From positions 1 to 14,782 of the forward strand of contig JAEXRB010000252.1 of assembly GCA_023438325.1 (NCBI GenBank): a stretch of DNA of 14,782 nt. Reading direction: 5' to 3'. This document shows, in pieces, positions 1 through 6,976 of this stretch. Each line of letters begins with the position of its first letter. Positions within the stretch are counted from its first letter, which is position 1. A model generated the notes under the pieces. It saw only the letters and a program-made list of their open reading frames with translations. It made no database searches and was not told the origin of the DNA. The DNA comes from Pseudomonadota bacterium (lineage in GTDB: Bacteria > Pseudomonadota > Gammaproteobacteria > Xanthomonadales > Xanthomonadaceae). The translations under genes were made by a program, and so were the position numbers.

Positions 1-1
1 C

Positions 2-697
2 CGCGTCATCATGGGCGGGTCAGGATCGGGCAAGAGCACCCTGCTGCGGCATCTGATCGGCTTGCAGAAGCCGCGCGCCGGCACGGTGAAACTGCTCGGC
101 ACCGACCTGGCTCACGCCAGTTCGCGCGAGGTGCTGGCCTTGCGCAGGAAGATCGGCGTCAGCTTCCAGGGCGGCGCGCTGTTCACCTCGATGACGGTGG
201 GCGACAACGTGGCCCTCCCGCTGCGCGAACATACCGATCTGGATGAAAACACCATCCGCATCATGAGCCGGCTCAAGCTCGAAGTGGTCAACCTCGGCGG
301 TTTCCAGGATTTGATGCCGAGCCAGCTTTCCGGCGGCATGGTCAAGCGCGCTGCACTCGCCCGCGCCATCGTGATGGATCCGCGCCTGATGTTCTTCGAT
401 GAGCCTTCCGCCGGTCTGGATCCGGTGGTCTCGGCGGAACTGGACGAACTGATTCTGCAACTGCGCGATGCCATGCGCATGAGCATCGTGGTGGTCACGC
501 ACGAACTGGAATCGGCCTTCAAGATCGCCGATACCATCACCGTGCTCGATCACGGCAAAGTCCTGATGACCGGCACCGTGAGTCAGGTGCGTGCCGCCGA
601 CAACGAGCGCATCCAGGATCTGCTCAACCGCCGCCCGCGCGAGGTGGAGGTGAACGTGGACGAGTATTTGCGCCGGCTGACCGAAGAGGAAACCTGA
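2..697 (+). CDS. MlaF-type ABC transporter ATP-binding protein (5' truncated by window edge)
   Basis: This is the ATPase of an MCE-type lipid transport system. It would power movement of phospholipids or similar lipids between inner and outer membrane from the cytoplasmic face of an MlaE-type permease. The reading frame is open to the left edge, and the first Met (position 11) sits directly before Walker A, so the true start lies outside the window. Visible motifs, numbered from that Met, are Walker A GGSGSGKST (2-10), the Q-loop in SFQGG, the ABC signature LSGGM followed by KRAALARA, Walker B LMFFDEPSAGLDP, and the H-loop VVTHE. The LSGGM variant and the short C-terminal tail fit the MlaF/Ttg2A group better than generic importers. 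It is followed by an MCE protein and a PqiC-like lipoprotein, which fixes the system type. The function call is firm; the exact lipid cargo is unknown. Confidence 0.95.
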   Translation, partial: RVIMGGSGSGKSTLLRHLIGLQKPRAGTVKLLGTDLAHASSREVLALRRKIGVSFQGGALFTSMTVGDNVALPLREHTDLDENTIRIMSRLKLEVVNLGGFQDLMPSQLSGGMVKRAALARAIVMDPRLMFFDEPSAGLDPVVSAELDELILQLRDAMRMSIVVVTHELESAFKIADTITVLDHGKVLMTGTVSQVRAADNERIQDLLNRRPREVEVNVDEYLRRLTEEET

Positions 698-813
698 TCG
701 CCGTGTGCATCGGTGTGCCGGATTTTCTGGCAGTGCATGCCTGCGCCAGGATGCGCCAGGTGCCGATCGTTTCAAGTGAGCAGAGCCATGGCCGTGGCTT
801 TCGACTGTGGCCC

Positions 814-820
814 GAGGGGG
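814..820 (+). promoter_or_regulatory. Strong ribosome binding site of the leader ORF
   Basis: A purine run, GAGGGGG, lies 4 nt before an ATG at 825. It is a much better Shine-Dalgarno match than the one before the MCE gene start at 875, where only GGGG (866-869) is present. It therefore points to translation starting at 825 and reaching the MCE gene by coupling. Confidence 0.5.
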
Positions 821-824
821 AGAC

Positions 825-878
825 ATGAACGCATCCGACGGGCCAAACTACGCACTCGGTCATTCGGGGCGACCATGA
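825..878 (+). CDS. Possible 17-aa leader peptide coupled to the MCE gene
   Basis: The short ORF encodes MNASDGPNYALGHSGRP. It starts at an ATG with a strong ribosome binding site (814-820), and its stop codon overlaps the start of the MCE gene in an ATGA arrangement (ATG 875-877, TGA 876-878). This is the geometry of translational coupling: ribosomes finishing the leader could restart on the MCE gene, whose own Shine-Dalgarno is weak. The peptide has no membrane segment and no run of one regulatory amino acid, so classical attenuation is not indicated. It lies in the 177-nt gap after the ATPase gene, which holds no other convincing coding sequence. It could instead be a chance ORF; only the combination of signals supports it. 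Confidence 0.4.
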   Translation: MNASDGPNYALGHSGRP

Positions 879-1792
879 AGCGCGACAACATCAACTACGT
901 TTTCGTCGGAGCCACGGTGGTGGTGGCCTTCGTGTTGCTGCTGGCGACGCTGATGACCATCACCGGCACGCGCGGCGGCAGCGTCGGGTATCACGCTTAT
1001 TTCGATAACGTCACCGGAGTGCGGATCGGTGCGCCAGTGCTCTATCAGGGCTTCCGCATCGGGCAGGTGGATGACATCGTGCCCGAGCGTGACGGCGGCA
1101 CACGCTATCGGGTCGAACTGGCGGTGCGGCCGGATTGGCCGATTCCGGCCGACAGCGTGGCCCAGCTTCAGGCCAGTGGGTTGCTTGCCGATGTGCGTGT
1201 CGCGATCCGCGGCGGCCAGAGCGCGGCCATGCTCACGCCCGGTTCGGAAATGGCGAGTCAGGCCGGGGGCGATGTATTTGCCGCGATGAACGAACTGGCT
1301 GACGAACTCACCGTGCTGACGCGCGATCGCATTCGTCCGCTGGTCGAAACCTTGGCGGTACGCATCGATTCGATCACCGGCTCGATCGATACCGGCCTGC
1401 CGACGCTGGTCAGTGAATCCAGCGCGCTTCTGGCGCGGCTGAATCAGGCTGCCGACAACGTCAACAACTTGTTGGGTGAAGACAACCGCCTTGCCGTCGG
1501 CGCCACCCTGCGCGACCTGCGCATCGTGGCGTCGGATTTGCGCGAAACCCAGGCCCAGACGCAGGCCTTGATCGGCGCGTTGAACCAGACTCTGAGCGAA
1601 AACCGCCCGGAGATACGGCAGGTGGTCGTCGATCTGGAGCGCGCTGTCAGTACCATCGCCCAGCGCATGGATTCGGTGGTGCATCATCTGGATTCGTCCA
1701 GCCGCAACTTCGACGAATTCAGTCGTGAAATCCGGCGCAATCCCAATCGTCTTCTGTTCAGCCCCAAAGCCGACGACGTGGAGGAAAAATGA
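875..1792 (+). CDS. MCE-domain lipid-binding protein, MlaD type
   Basis: This periplasmic substrate-binding subunit is anchored in the inner membrane. MlaD-type proteins form a ring that passes lipids between the permease and periplasmic or outer-membrane partners. The product has 305 aa. I chose the ATG at 875 because it begins MKRDNINYVFVGA, directly followed by a hydrophobic anchor (about residues 9-30); an in-frame ATG at 713 would add 54 Arg/Cys-rich residues typical of non-coding translation. The MCE domain covers about residues 38-115, with YFDNVTGVRIGAPVLYQGF and the repeat-like QASGLLADVRV strand. The remainder (about 130-290) is helical with few prolines, as in longer MCE proteins that build a helical barrel or needle. 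E. coli MlaD is much shorter (about 180 aa), so this is an extended form. Its stop overlaps the start of the next gene (ATGA). Confidence 0.92.
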   Translation: MKRDNINYVFVGATVVVAFVLLLATLMTITGTRGGSVGYHAYFDNVTGVRIGAPVLYQGFRIGQVDDIVPERDGGTRYRVELAVRPDWPIPADSVAQLQASGLLADVRVAIRGGQSAAMLTPGSEMASQAGGDVFAAMNELADELTVLTRDRIRPLVETLAVRIDSITGSIDTGLPTLVSESSALLARLNQAADNVNNLLGEDNRLAVGATLRDLRIVASDLRETQAQTQALIGALNQTLSENRPEIRQVVVDLERAVSTIAQRMDSVVHHLDSSSRNFDEFSREIRRNPNRLLFSPKADDVEEK

Positions 1793-2436
1793 GCCTCGTT
1801 CGCCTTTCTTTCGCCGTGTTCGCGCTGATCATCCTCACCGCGTGCGCCACTGCGCCCGGCCTGCCGGAAACCACCTATTACCGCCTGCCTGAACCTGTGG
1901 CGCTGGAGCGCCTGCCCGAACCAGTCGTGGCCTTGCCCCTCGTGGTGGAAACTTTTTCCGCCGATGGGCTGTATTCGGATCAGGCCCTGATCTATACGCT
2001 CGATGCCCAGGCCAGCCGCCTGCGTACCTATCACTACCAACTGTGGATCGATCCGCCGGTACGCTTGTTGCAGCGGCGATTGATCACCACGCTGCGCAGC
2101 GCGGGCGTTGGCCGCATCGTTACCGATCGCCTGCCCGCCCAGATGGAAACACTGCGCGTTTCCGGTCGCATCGCGAGGCTGGAGCGGGTGCTCACCTTGA
2201 CCGGATGGGATGTGGCCGTGACCTTGGTGCTGCGCGCCGAACCATCTGGCGGTGGTCGGCCGTGGGTGATCGGCGAATACCATCGTCAACTGCCCACGCA
2301 GGGCGATGCGGTGGCCGAGTCGGTGCATACCTTCGGCCAGGCGCTGGACGAAATCGGCGCCGAGTTTGTCGCCGATCTGATCGAACGCGCCCACGATCAC
2401 GCCGCTGCGCCCGCCAGCGCCGATGCCGAACGCTGA
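1789..2436 (+). CDS. PqiC-type ABC transport auxiliary lipoprotein
   Basis: The product is a 215-aa lipoprotein of the ABC-type transport auxiliary family (PqiC, formerly DUF330), presumably on the inner face of the outer membrane as the docking partner of the MCE protein. A short hydrophobic signal runs to a lipobox LTAC with the lipidated Cys at residue 19; the +2 residue is Ala, so an inner-membrane retention signal is absent. The motif YYRLPEP near residue 30 is the usual opening strand of this family. The later segments VVALPLVVETFSADGLY and YTLDAQASRLRTYHYQLW also fit. It overlaps the MCE gene by four bases and has GGAGG in the preceding gene's end as ribosome binding site. Systems with this lipoprotein usually lack a dedicated MlaC, but what lies left of the window is unknown. 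Confidence 0.9.
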   Translation: MSLVRLSFAVFALIILTACATAPGLPETTYYRLPEPVALERLPEPVVALPLVVETFSADGLYSDQALIYTLDAQASRLRTYHYQLWIDPPVRLLQRRLITTLRSAGVGRIVTDRLPAQMETLRVSGRIARLERVLTLTGWDVAVTLVLRAEPSGGGRPWVIGEYHRQLPTQGDAVAESVHTFGQALDEIGAEFVADLIERAHDHAAAPASADAER

Positions 2437-2447
2437 GGAGACACGCC

Positions 2448-2867
2448 ATGTTCGATGCGCAGCAGCTCCGGCAACTGCAAGCCCTTGGTCTCTCGCCGAT
2501 GCGTCTGCGTGATCATGGCGCAGGAGAATCCAGTGCGTCGACATCGCCGATGGTGCATGAGGACGTGGTGTCAACCGCATTGCCCGTGCACGCATGGTTT
2601 CCGGCTGGTGAAACGGATGCCTTCACCGGGCCGTACGCGCACTTGCTGGCGCAAATCCTCAAGTGCCTGGGATTGAGGCCTGATCAAGTTCGGCCCGGCC
2701 TTCCGGCGGAGGGCGAAACCGCTGTGCTGCTCGCCTTCGGCCCTGGTGCACCGCAAGGCGCCATCCGCCTGTCCGCGCTCGCCAAACTGCGGGATCCGAT
2801 CGAAAAACGCGTGGCATGGCCGGTGCTGCGCGATTTGCGTCGTCGCCTGCGGCAGATCGACGGATGA
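2448..2867 (+). CDS. Candidate divergent DNA polymerase III psi subunit (HolD-like)
   Basis: The product has 139 aa. The start at 2448 follows GAGGAG (2435-2440), which overlaps the preceding stop codon. No catalytic motif is visible. Length, gene order and segment order match E. coli HolD (137 aa as I recall it). The N-terminal LRQLQALGLSPMRLR compares with LQQLGITQWSLRRP, the part that binds the clamp loader. The middle LGLRPDQVRPGLP compares with LTVSPDQVLQLTP, and the C-terminal LAKLRDPIEKRVAW compares with a LRANPTARAALW segment. In E. coli, holD directly precedes rimI, as here, with a start/stop overlap. Psi links the clamp loader to the chi subunit, which binds SSB. The family is so divergent that most annotation would call this hypothetical. 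The comparison is from memory, so I regard the assignment as probable rather than certain. The gene itself is secure. Confidence 0.6.
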   Translation: MFDAQQLRQLQALGLSPMRLRDHGAGESSASTSPMVHEDVVSTALPVHAWFPAGETDAFTGPYAHLLAQILKCLGLRPDQVRPGLPAEGETAVLLAFGPGAPQGAIRLSALAKLRDPIEKRVAWPVLRDLRRRLRQIDG

Positions 2868-3343
2868 ACGCACGCACCGCCACTTCTCCGGCGACGCTGC
2901 GTGCCATGCGCACCACCGATCTGGAAGAGGTGATGCAAGTGGAACTGGCTGCCTACGATTTCCCGTGGACGCATGGCATCTTTCGCGACTGCCTGCTCTC
3001 CGGTCACGGTTGCTGGGTGCTGGTACGCGACGAAAAGATCATCGGTTACGGTGTGCTTTCCGTTGCTGCGGGCGAGGCCCACATCCTCAACGTCTGCATT
3101 GCGCCGCGCCATCAGGGCCGTGGCCATGGGCGGCATCTGGTGCAGCGCTTGATCGACCTGGCCCGCTGGCATCGCGCCGAGCAGGTGTTTCTCGAAGTGC
3201 GTCCGTCCAATCTCAGCGCGCAGGCACTCTACGAATCCCTCGGGTTCAATGAAGTCGGCCGTCGTCCGCGCTATTACCCGGCAAAAAACGGTCGTGAGGA
3301 TGCGATCGTCATGGCGATGGAGCTGTTGCCGCCGGAGACGTGA
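2864..3343 (+). CDS. rimI: Ribosomal protein S18 N-terminal alanine acetyltransferase RimI
   Basis: This 159-aa GNAT-fold enzyme acetylates the N-terminal Ala of ribosomal protein S18 using acetyl-CoA in the cytoplasm. The acetyl-CoA binding loop is RHQGRGHGRHL (Q-x-x-G-x-G). The RimI hallmarks AHILNVCIAP before it and EVRPSNLSAQALYESLGF after it are both present, followed by RRPRYYP and EDAIVMAMEL at the C-terminus. The N-terminal E-x-x-A-Y-DFPW segment (near residues 27-36) also fits RimI. The start ATG at 2864 overlaps the upstream HolD-like gene's stop (ATGA), so the two are probably translated together. It is the last gene of the plus-strand run; the next gene converges on it with a 38-nt gap in which I see no clear terminator hairpin. 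Confidence 0.95.
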   Translation: MNARTATSPATLRAMRTTDLEEVMQVELAAYDFPWTHGIFRDCLLSGHGCWVLVRDEKIIGYGVLSVAAGEAHILNVCIAPRHQGRGHGRHLVQRLIDLARWHRAEQVFLEVRPSNLSAQALYESLGFNEVGRRPRYYPAKNGREDAIVMAMELLPPET

Positions 3344-3381
3344 GCTCTCCTCGTGTCGTTCCAGCGCATGACGAACGGCTC

Positions 3382-5091
3382 TCAGACAGGGACTTCCGCT
3401 GCTTCCCCCAGATAACGGGCCCGCTTCTTCGGCCGCAGATGTGCCAGATCCAGTTCGATCAGGCCATCCACGCTGTCGGAAAAATCCGGATCCACGCCGA
3501 AGGCCAGAAAGCGCACGCCTTCGGGTTCGCAAAGATCCACGTATTGCTTGTAGAGCATCGGCACGCTGGTGCCGAGTTCCGCCAGTTCGGACTTCATCTG
3601 GCGGAACGAGGTGTCGGCATCGAGGTTTTCGAAGTTGCCAGGTGACATGGGCGTGAAGGGCGTGCGTGCACGGGCGTGTTGCTTGCGGTCGCCGTAATAG
3701 TGGCGATAGTGCGCGACGATCTTCTCGCGAGCCGTCAGTGGCAGCGCGGCGCTGATGGAAACGGCACCGAACAGGTAGCGGATATCCGGGTGGCGACGCA
3801 GGTAGGCGCCGATGCCTTGCCAGAGCAGATCGATGCTGCGGCTGCCCTGGTAGTCGGGCACGACGAAGCTGCGCCCCAGTTCCAGCCCTGCCGCGATGCG
3901 CGGCAGCATTCCATCGGCGTAGTCGAACAGGGTGCTGGTGTAGAGACCGGGCAGGCCACGTTCGGCGAGGATGCGTCCGCCATTGGCAACGCGATAGGCG
4001 CCGGCGATGCGGTGGGCTTCGGCATCCCACAGCACGATCTGGTCGTACCAGGTGTCGTGGCGATCGAGATCCAGGCGCTTGCCAGTGCCTTCGCCGATGG
4101 CACGGAAGGTTAGTTCGCGCAGGCGGCCGATTTCATGCAGAAGCGGTGAGCCGGGCGGCAAACGACCCACGCGGATTTGCTTGCCGTCCGAGGTGTCGCC
4201 GAGACGCTCGAGTGTGGCGATTTCGATGTCGAGCAGGGATGAATCGACGGCTTCCGCCAGAGCTTCGGGTTCGTTCGTGGCGGGCGTGGCAACCGGATGC
4301 TGGCCGATGGCCTCGAGTGCGTGGCGCAACGCGGTCAGAGTGATGGCAGGGTCGGTGCCTGGTTCAAGCCGTTGTGCATCGCCGATGCGCAGACCGATAC
4401 GTTGATGTCGCTGGCGCATGATTTCGCGTGGCAGGAGCGCCGTTCCGGCGGGACGGAACAGGGCGGATGCGCCGTAGAAGAATGCCGAGTTGCGCGCTTC
4501 GATGCGCACCGGCAATACGGGCGCGCCGGTGGACAGGGCGAAGCGCAGCAGCCCGCGCCGCCATGGTGCATCGGCAATGCCACGCAGGCCGAGCCGCGAG
4601 ACTTCGCCGGCGGGGAACAGGATCACGCACTGCCCTTGAGCGAGGGCCGTTTCGATGGCGCGCAGGCTGGATGCCTGCGGTTGGCCACCGAGGATGCGTA
4701 CCGGAAGGATCAAGGGCGCCAGCCCTTCGATGTCGGCCAGCAGGTCATTGGCGACGATGCGGACATCGCTGCGAATGCGGCCGACGAAGTCCAGCAGTGC
4801 CAATGCATCGAGTGCGCCGCAAGGGTGGTTGGCGACGATCAGCAGGCGTCCGGTTTCCGGGATGCGGCTGCATTCGATCTGGTCGACGGTGTAGCGCAGG
4901 TCGAGAAAACGCAGGGATGCTTCGACGAAGGGTAAGCCGCGCAGATGACCATGTTCGGCAAGAAAGGCGCGGATTTCATCCAAGCCCGACCAGCGTCCGA
5001 AACTGCGCAGCAAGCCGTGCATGAAGGGTCGCTTCGCCGCACGGAACAGACGCGGATAGCGCGAGGCCAGGGTAGGGGCGATCTGTTGCAT
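3382..5091 (-). CDS. Bifunctional acyltransferase, OlsF-like (ornithine or other aminolipid synthesis)
   Basis: The product is 569 aa with two acyltransferase halves. The N-terminal half (about 60-265) is a PlsC/OlsA-like O-acyltransferase, with the catalytic block NHPCGALD (His89, Asp95) and a second block FPAGEVSR (159-166). The C-terminal half (about 310-520) is an OlsB/hemolysin-like N-acyltransferase of the GNAT superfamily, with LRELTFRAIGEGTG, DTWYDQIVLWD, IAGAYRV and the LGRSFVVPDYQGSRSIDLLW core. This order and length match OlsF, in which the C-terminal half makes lyso-ornithine lipid and the N-terminal half adds the second acyl chain. Ornithine lipids contain no phosphorus and commonly replace phospholipids under phosphate limitation. 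The gene lies 70 nt downstream of the alkaline phosphatase gene on the same strand. The acyl acceptor could instead be another amino acid. The start at 5091 lacks a strong ribosome binding site. Confidence 0.8.
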   Translation of the reverse strand: MQQIAPTLASRYPRLFRAAKRPFMHGLLRSFGRWSGLDEIRAFLAEHGHLRGLPFVEASLRFLDLRYTVDQIECSRIPETGRLLIVANHPCGALDALALLDFVGRIRSDVRIVANDLLADIEGLAPLILPVRILGGQPQASSLRAIETALAQGQCVILFPAGEVSRLGLRGIADAPWRRGLLRFALSTGAPVLPVRIEARNSAFFYGASALFRPAGTALLPREIMRQRHQRIGLRIGDAQRLEPGTDPAITLTALRHALEAIGQHPVATPATNEPEALAEAVDSSLLDIEIATLERLGDTSDGKQIRVGRLPPGSPLLHEIGRLRELTFRAIGEGTGKRLDLDRHDTWYDQIVLWDAEAHRIAGAYRVANGGRILAERGLPGLYTSTLFDYADGMLPRIAAGLELGRSFVVPDYQGSRSIDLLWQGIGAYLRRHPDIRYLFGAVSISAALPLTAREKIVAHYRHYYGDRKQHARARTPFTPMSPGNFENLDADTSFRQMKSELAELGTSVPMLYKQYVDLCEPEGVRFLAFGVDPDFSDSVDGLIELDLAHLRPKKRARYLGEAAEVPV

Positions 5092-5161
5092 CGCATGGAT
5101 CCGGCTAGGTCGATGCGGTCAGCGTGAACCTGCCATGCGACAGATCGGTGTCCAAATCGCG

Positions 5162-6841
5162 TCAGTGCGATGACTCGCCCGGTTTGTTCAGCGCCTCGTG
5201 CGATGGCAGCCGGAACGGCGTTCCATCCGTGTCACAGTCGCCAGCACTGCACAGGGTGGCACGCAGCCGTGGTTGCGCTTGCGCCATCAGGTGGAACAGG
5301 ACGTTCTGTTCGAGCGAACCACGTACCGCCGCAGCGCCAGGGCCGCGCGCAAACACGGCCACGTCGTCGCCACCGTGGGTTTCGTCGGCCAGCGGATAGA
5401 GCGAGGGCTGGAGGAAATCCGGGGCGGTGGTGTCGACGCCCGAAAGGTCGGCTCGCATCGCTGCCTGCACGCCAGCGATCACGTGCGGGTGCTGCTTGGC
5501 GCCTTCGGGTTGTTGCGATGTGGCGCCCGCATACCCTGGGCCGTTGATGTAGTTTAGTGTGGTGAATGTCTGGCCGAGCGCATCGCGTGCAGGCTCGGAA
5601 GACATGACACCTTCGCCGCCACTGCCACGCACGAGGCCGAGAATCGGGTTGCCGCGTGCCGGATAGCCGACGATCTGCATCGTGTGGGAATGGTCGGCGG
5701 TGACCAGAATCAAAGTGTCATCGGGCGAGGTTCGTTCGGCTGCCACGCGTACCGCGTCCGACAACGCCAGCGTGTCGTCCAATGCCCGGTAGGCATTGCC
5801 GAAGTGATGCGCGTGATCGATGCGACCGCCCTCGATCATCAGCACATAGCCGTGCGGGCGATCCTGCAGCAAGTCGATGGCGGCATGCGTCATTTCCGCC
5901 AGGCTTGGTTCGCCGCGAGCATCCTTGCGACGGTCGTGGTCGAACTGGAGGTGGTCGGCAGCGAACAGGCCGAGCACCTGCCGAGCCTTGTGCGGATCGA
6001 GTGCGGATAGTTGTGTATTCGATTCGACGTAGACCGCGCCGGGGCGTGCAGCCCATTCGGCGGCGAGATCGCGTTCATCGCGGCGCAAGCCGCGCTTGCC
6101 GCTGCTGTTGCCGAGGGGCAGGAAGTGCGCGCGTCCACCACCGAGTGCGACATCGATACCATCGCCATAAGGAAACTCGATCAGTTGCCGGGCGATGTCG
6201 ATGCAACCATGCGGACGTTGGGTTGCGGGAATCAACCCGTCGCTTTCCCAGTTCCGCTCGGGAGCATGCGCATAAAGTGCTGCAGGAGTGGCGTGGGTGA
6301 GGCGGGTGTTGGTGACGATGCCGGTGGCCAGTCCGGCGGTTTCCGCCAGTTCCATCAAGGTGACCAGCGCTTCACCTTGCGACGAGGCACAGTCACCGCG
6401 CTGCGTGATCTGGCTGGATGAAATCAGGCCCATCCGCGTTTTCGCCCCGGTCACCATGGCGGTCATGGTGCCGGCGGAGTCAGGCGTTTGCGCATCGGTG
6501 TTGTAGGTGCGCGCCAGCGCGGTATGGGGAAAGTCTTCGAAGCTCAGGCGGAACTCCTCGCCCGGATCCCCCTGACGCTGGCCACCGAGAATGCGTGCGG
6601 CGGTCAATGTGGGAATGCTCATGCCGTCGCCGATGAACAGGATCAGGTTGCGTGCCTGCGGAGCGGCACCTTCGCGCTGTCGGGCCGCCGTCGCCGCGCC
6701 GGCATGGAACCACCAGGCGGCCGATTCGCCACCCGGCCGGGTGATGACCGGCAAGGTGGCGGGTATTGGATCAGGACGCGATGGAGTGGAACTACAAGCA
6801 GCACCAAACAGAACGGCAAGTACGACGGATGTGCGACGCAT
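5162..6841 (-). CDS. Alkaline phosphatase, predicted lipoprotein (PhoA superfamily)
   Basis: This metal-dependent phosphomonoesterase would release phosphate from organic esters in the periplasm or at the cell surface. I chose the start at 6841 (559 aa). It gives MRRTSVVLAVLFGAAC, a lipoprotein-like signal with Cys16 followed by Ser-Ser, and leaves the candidate Pho box upstream; an upstream in-frame Met at 6922 would bury both. The alkaline phosphatase residues in order are FIGDGM (Asp72), the nucleophile motif TPDSAGT (Ser122), MIEGGRIDHAHH (Glu337, Asp342), VTADHSHTM (Asp383, His384) and THGGDDVAVFARGPG (His489). Several Cys residues could form disulfides. The protein is about 90 aa longer than E. 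coli PhoA and the lipobox is imperfect (GAAC), so soluble export is possible. It probably heads a unit with the OlsF-like gene 70 nt downstream. Confidence 0.93.
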   Translation of the reverse strand: MRRTSVVLAVLFGAACSSTPSRPDPIPATLPVITRPGGESAAWWFHAGAATAARQREGAAPQARNLILFIGDGMSIPTLTAARILGGQRQGDPGEEFRLSFEDFPHTALARTYNTDAQTPDSAGTMTAMVTGAKTRMGLISSSQITQRGDCASSQGEALVTLMELAETAGLATGIVTNTRLTHATPAALYAHAPERNWESDGLIPATQRPHGCIDIARQLIEFPYGDGIDVALGGGRAHFLPLGNSSGKRGLRRDERDLAAEWAARPGAVYVESNTQLSALDPHKARQVLGLFAADHLQFDHDRRKDARGEPSLAEMTHAAIDLLQDRPHGYVLMIEGGRIDHAHHFGNAYRALDDTLALSDAVRVAAERTSPDDTLILVTADHSHTMQIVGYPARGNPILGLVRGSGGEGVMSSEPARDALGQTFTTLNYINGPGYAGATSQQPEGAKQHPHVIAGVQAAMRADLSGVDTTAPDFLQPSLYPLADETHGGDDVAVFARGPGAAAVRGSLEQNVLFHLMAQAQPRLRATLCSAGDCDTDGTPFRLPSHEALNKPGESSH

Positions 6842-6884
6842 GGGAAGCGAGCGGCGGGAAAAACTTGCAGCATGACGCGCGTTG

Positions 6885-6902
6885 ACGACAGTCTGATGAC
6901 GA
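6885..6902 (-). promoter_or_regulatory. Candidate Pho box upstream of alkaline phosphatase
   Basis: On the minus strand the site reads TCGTCAT-CAGA-CTGTCGT. Compared with the PhoB consensus of two CTGTCAT half-sites separated by 4 nt, it matches 5 of 7 and 6 of 7 positions with the exact spacer. It ends 43 nt before the chosen start codon. A weak -10-like hexamer, CATGCT (6869-6874), begins 10 nt after it, which is the usual geometry for PhoB-activated promoters lacking a -35 element. The evidence is by eye, and a match of this quality can arise by chance in a GC-rich genome; the location in front of an alkaline phosphatase gene is what makes it credible. Confidence 0.45.
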
Positions 6903-6976
6903 ACAGTCGCGAGCATGGACATGCTGCATCCAGCGCTGAACCTTGGTTGTTAATCCGTTGCGACGCGGCACCGCAA

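Noticed and set aside
713..874. An N-terminal extension of the MCE protein from the ATG at 713
   Set aside because: The 54 extra residues are Cys/Arg-rich and precede the membrane anchor; MCE proteins of this type start shortly before the anchor.
3344..3381. A bidirectional terminator between rimI and the acyltransferase gene
   Set aside because: Only 4-bp complementary stretches (GAGC/GCTC and TCGT/ACGA) could be paired, with no T-run on either strand.
2684..4030. A 448-codon minus-strand frame across rimI and the acyltransferase gene
   Set aside because: It has Arg/Pro-rich composition, crosses two well-supported genes in other frames and matches no family.
5092..5161. A separate Pho box or promoter in front of the OlsF-like gene
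   Set aside because: One half-site-like CTGTCGC is present on the minus strand, but no second half-site occurs at the 4-nt spacing.
6842..6922. An N-terminal extension of the alkaline phosphatase from the ATG at 6922
   Set aside because: It would bury the lipoprotein-like signal at residue 28 and place the candidate Pho box inside the coding region.
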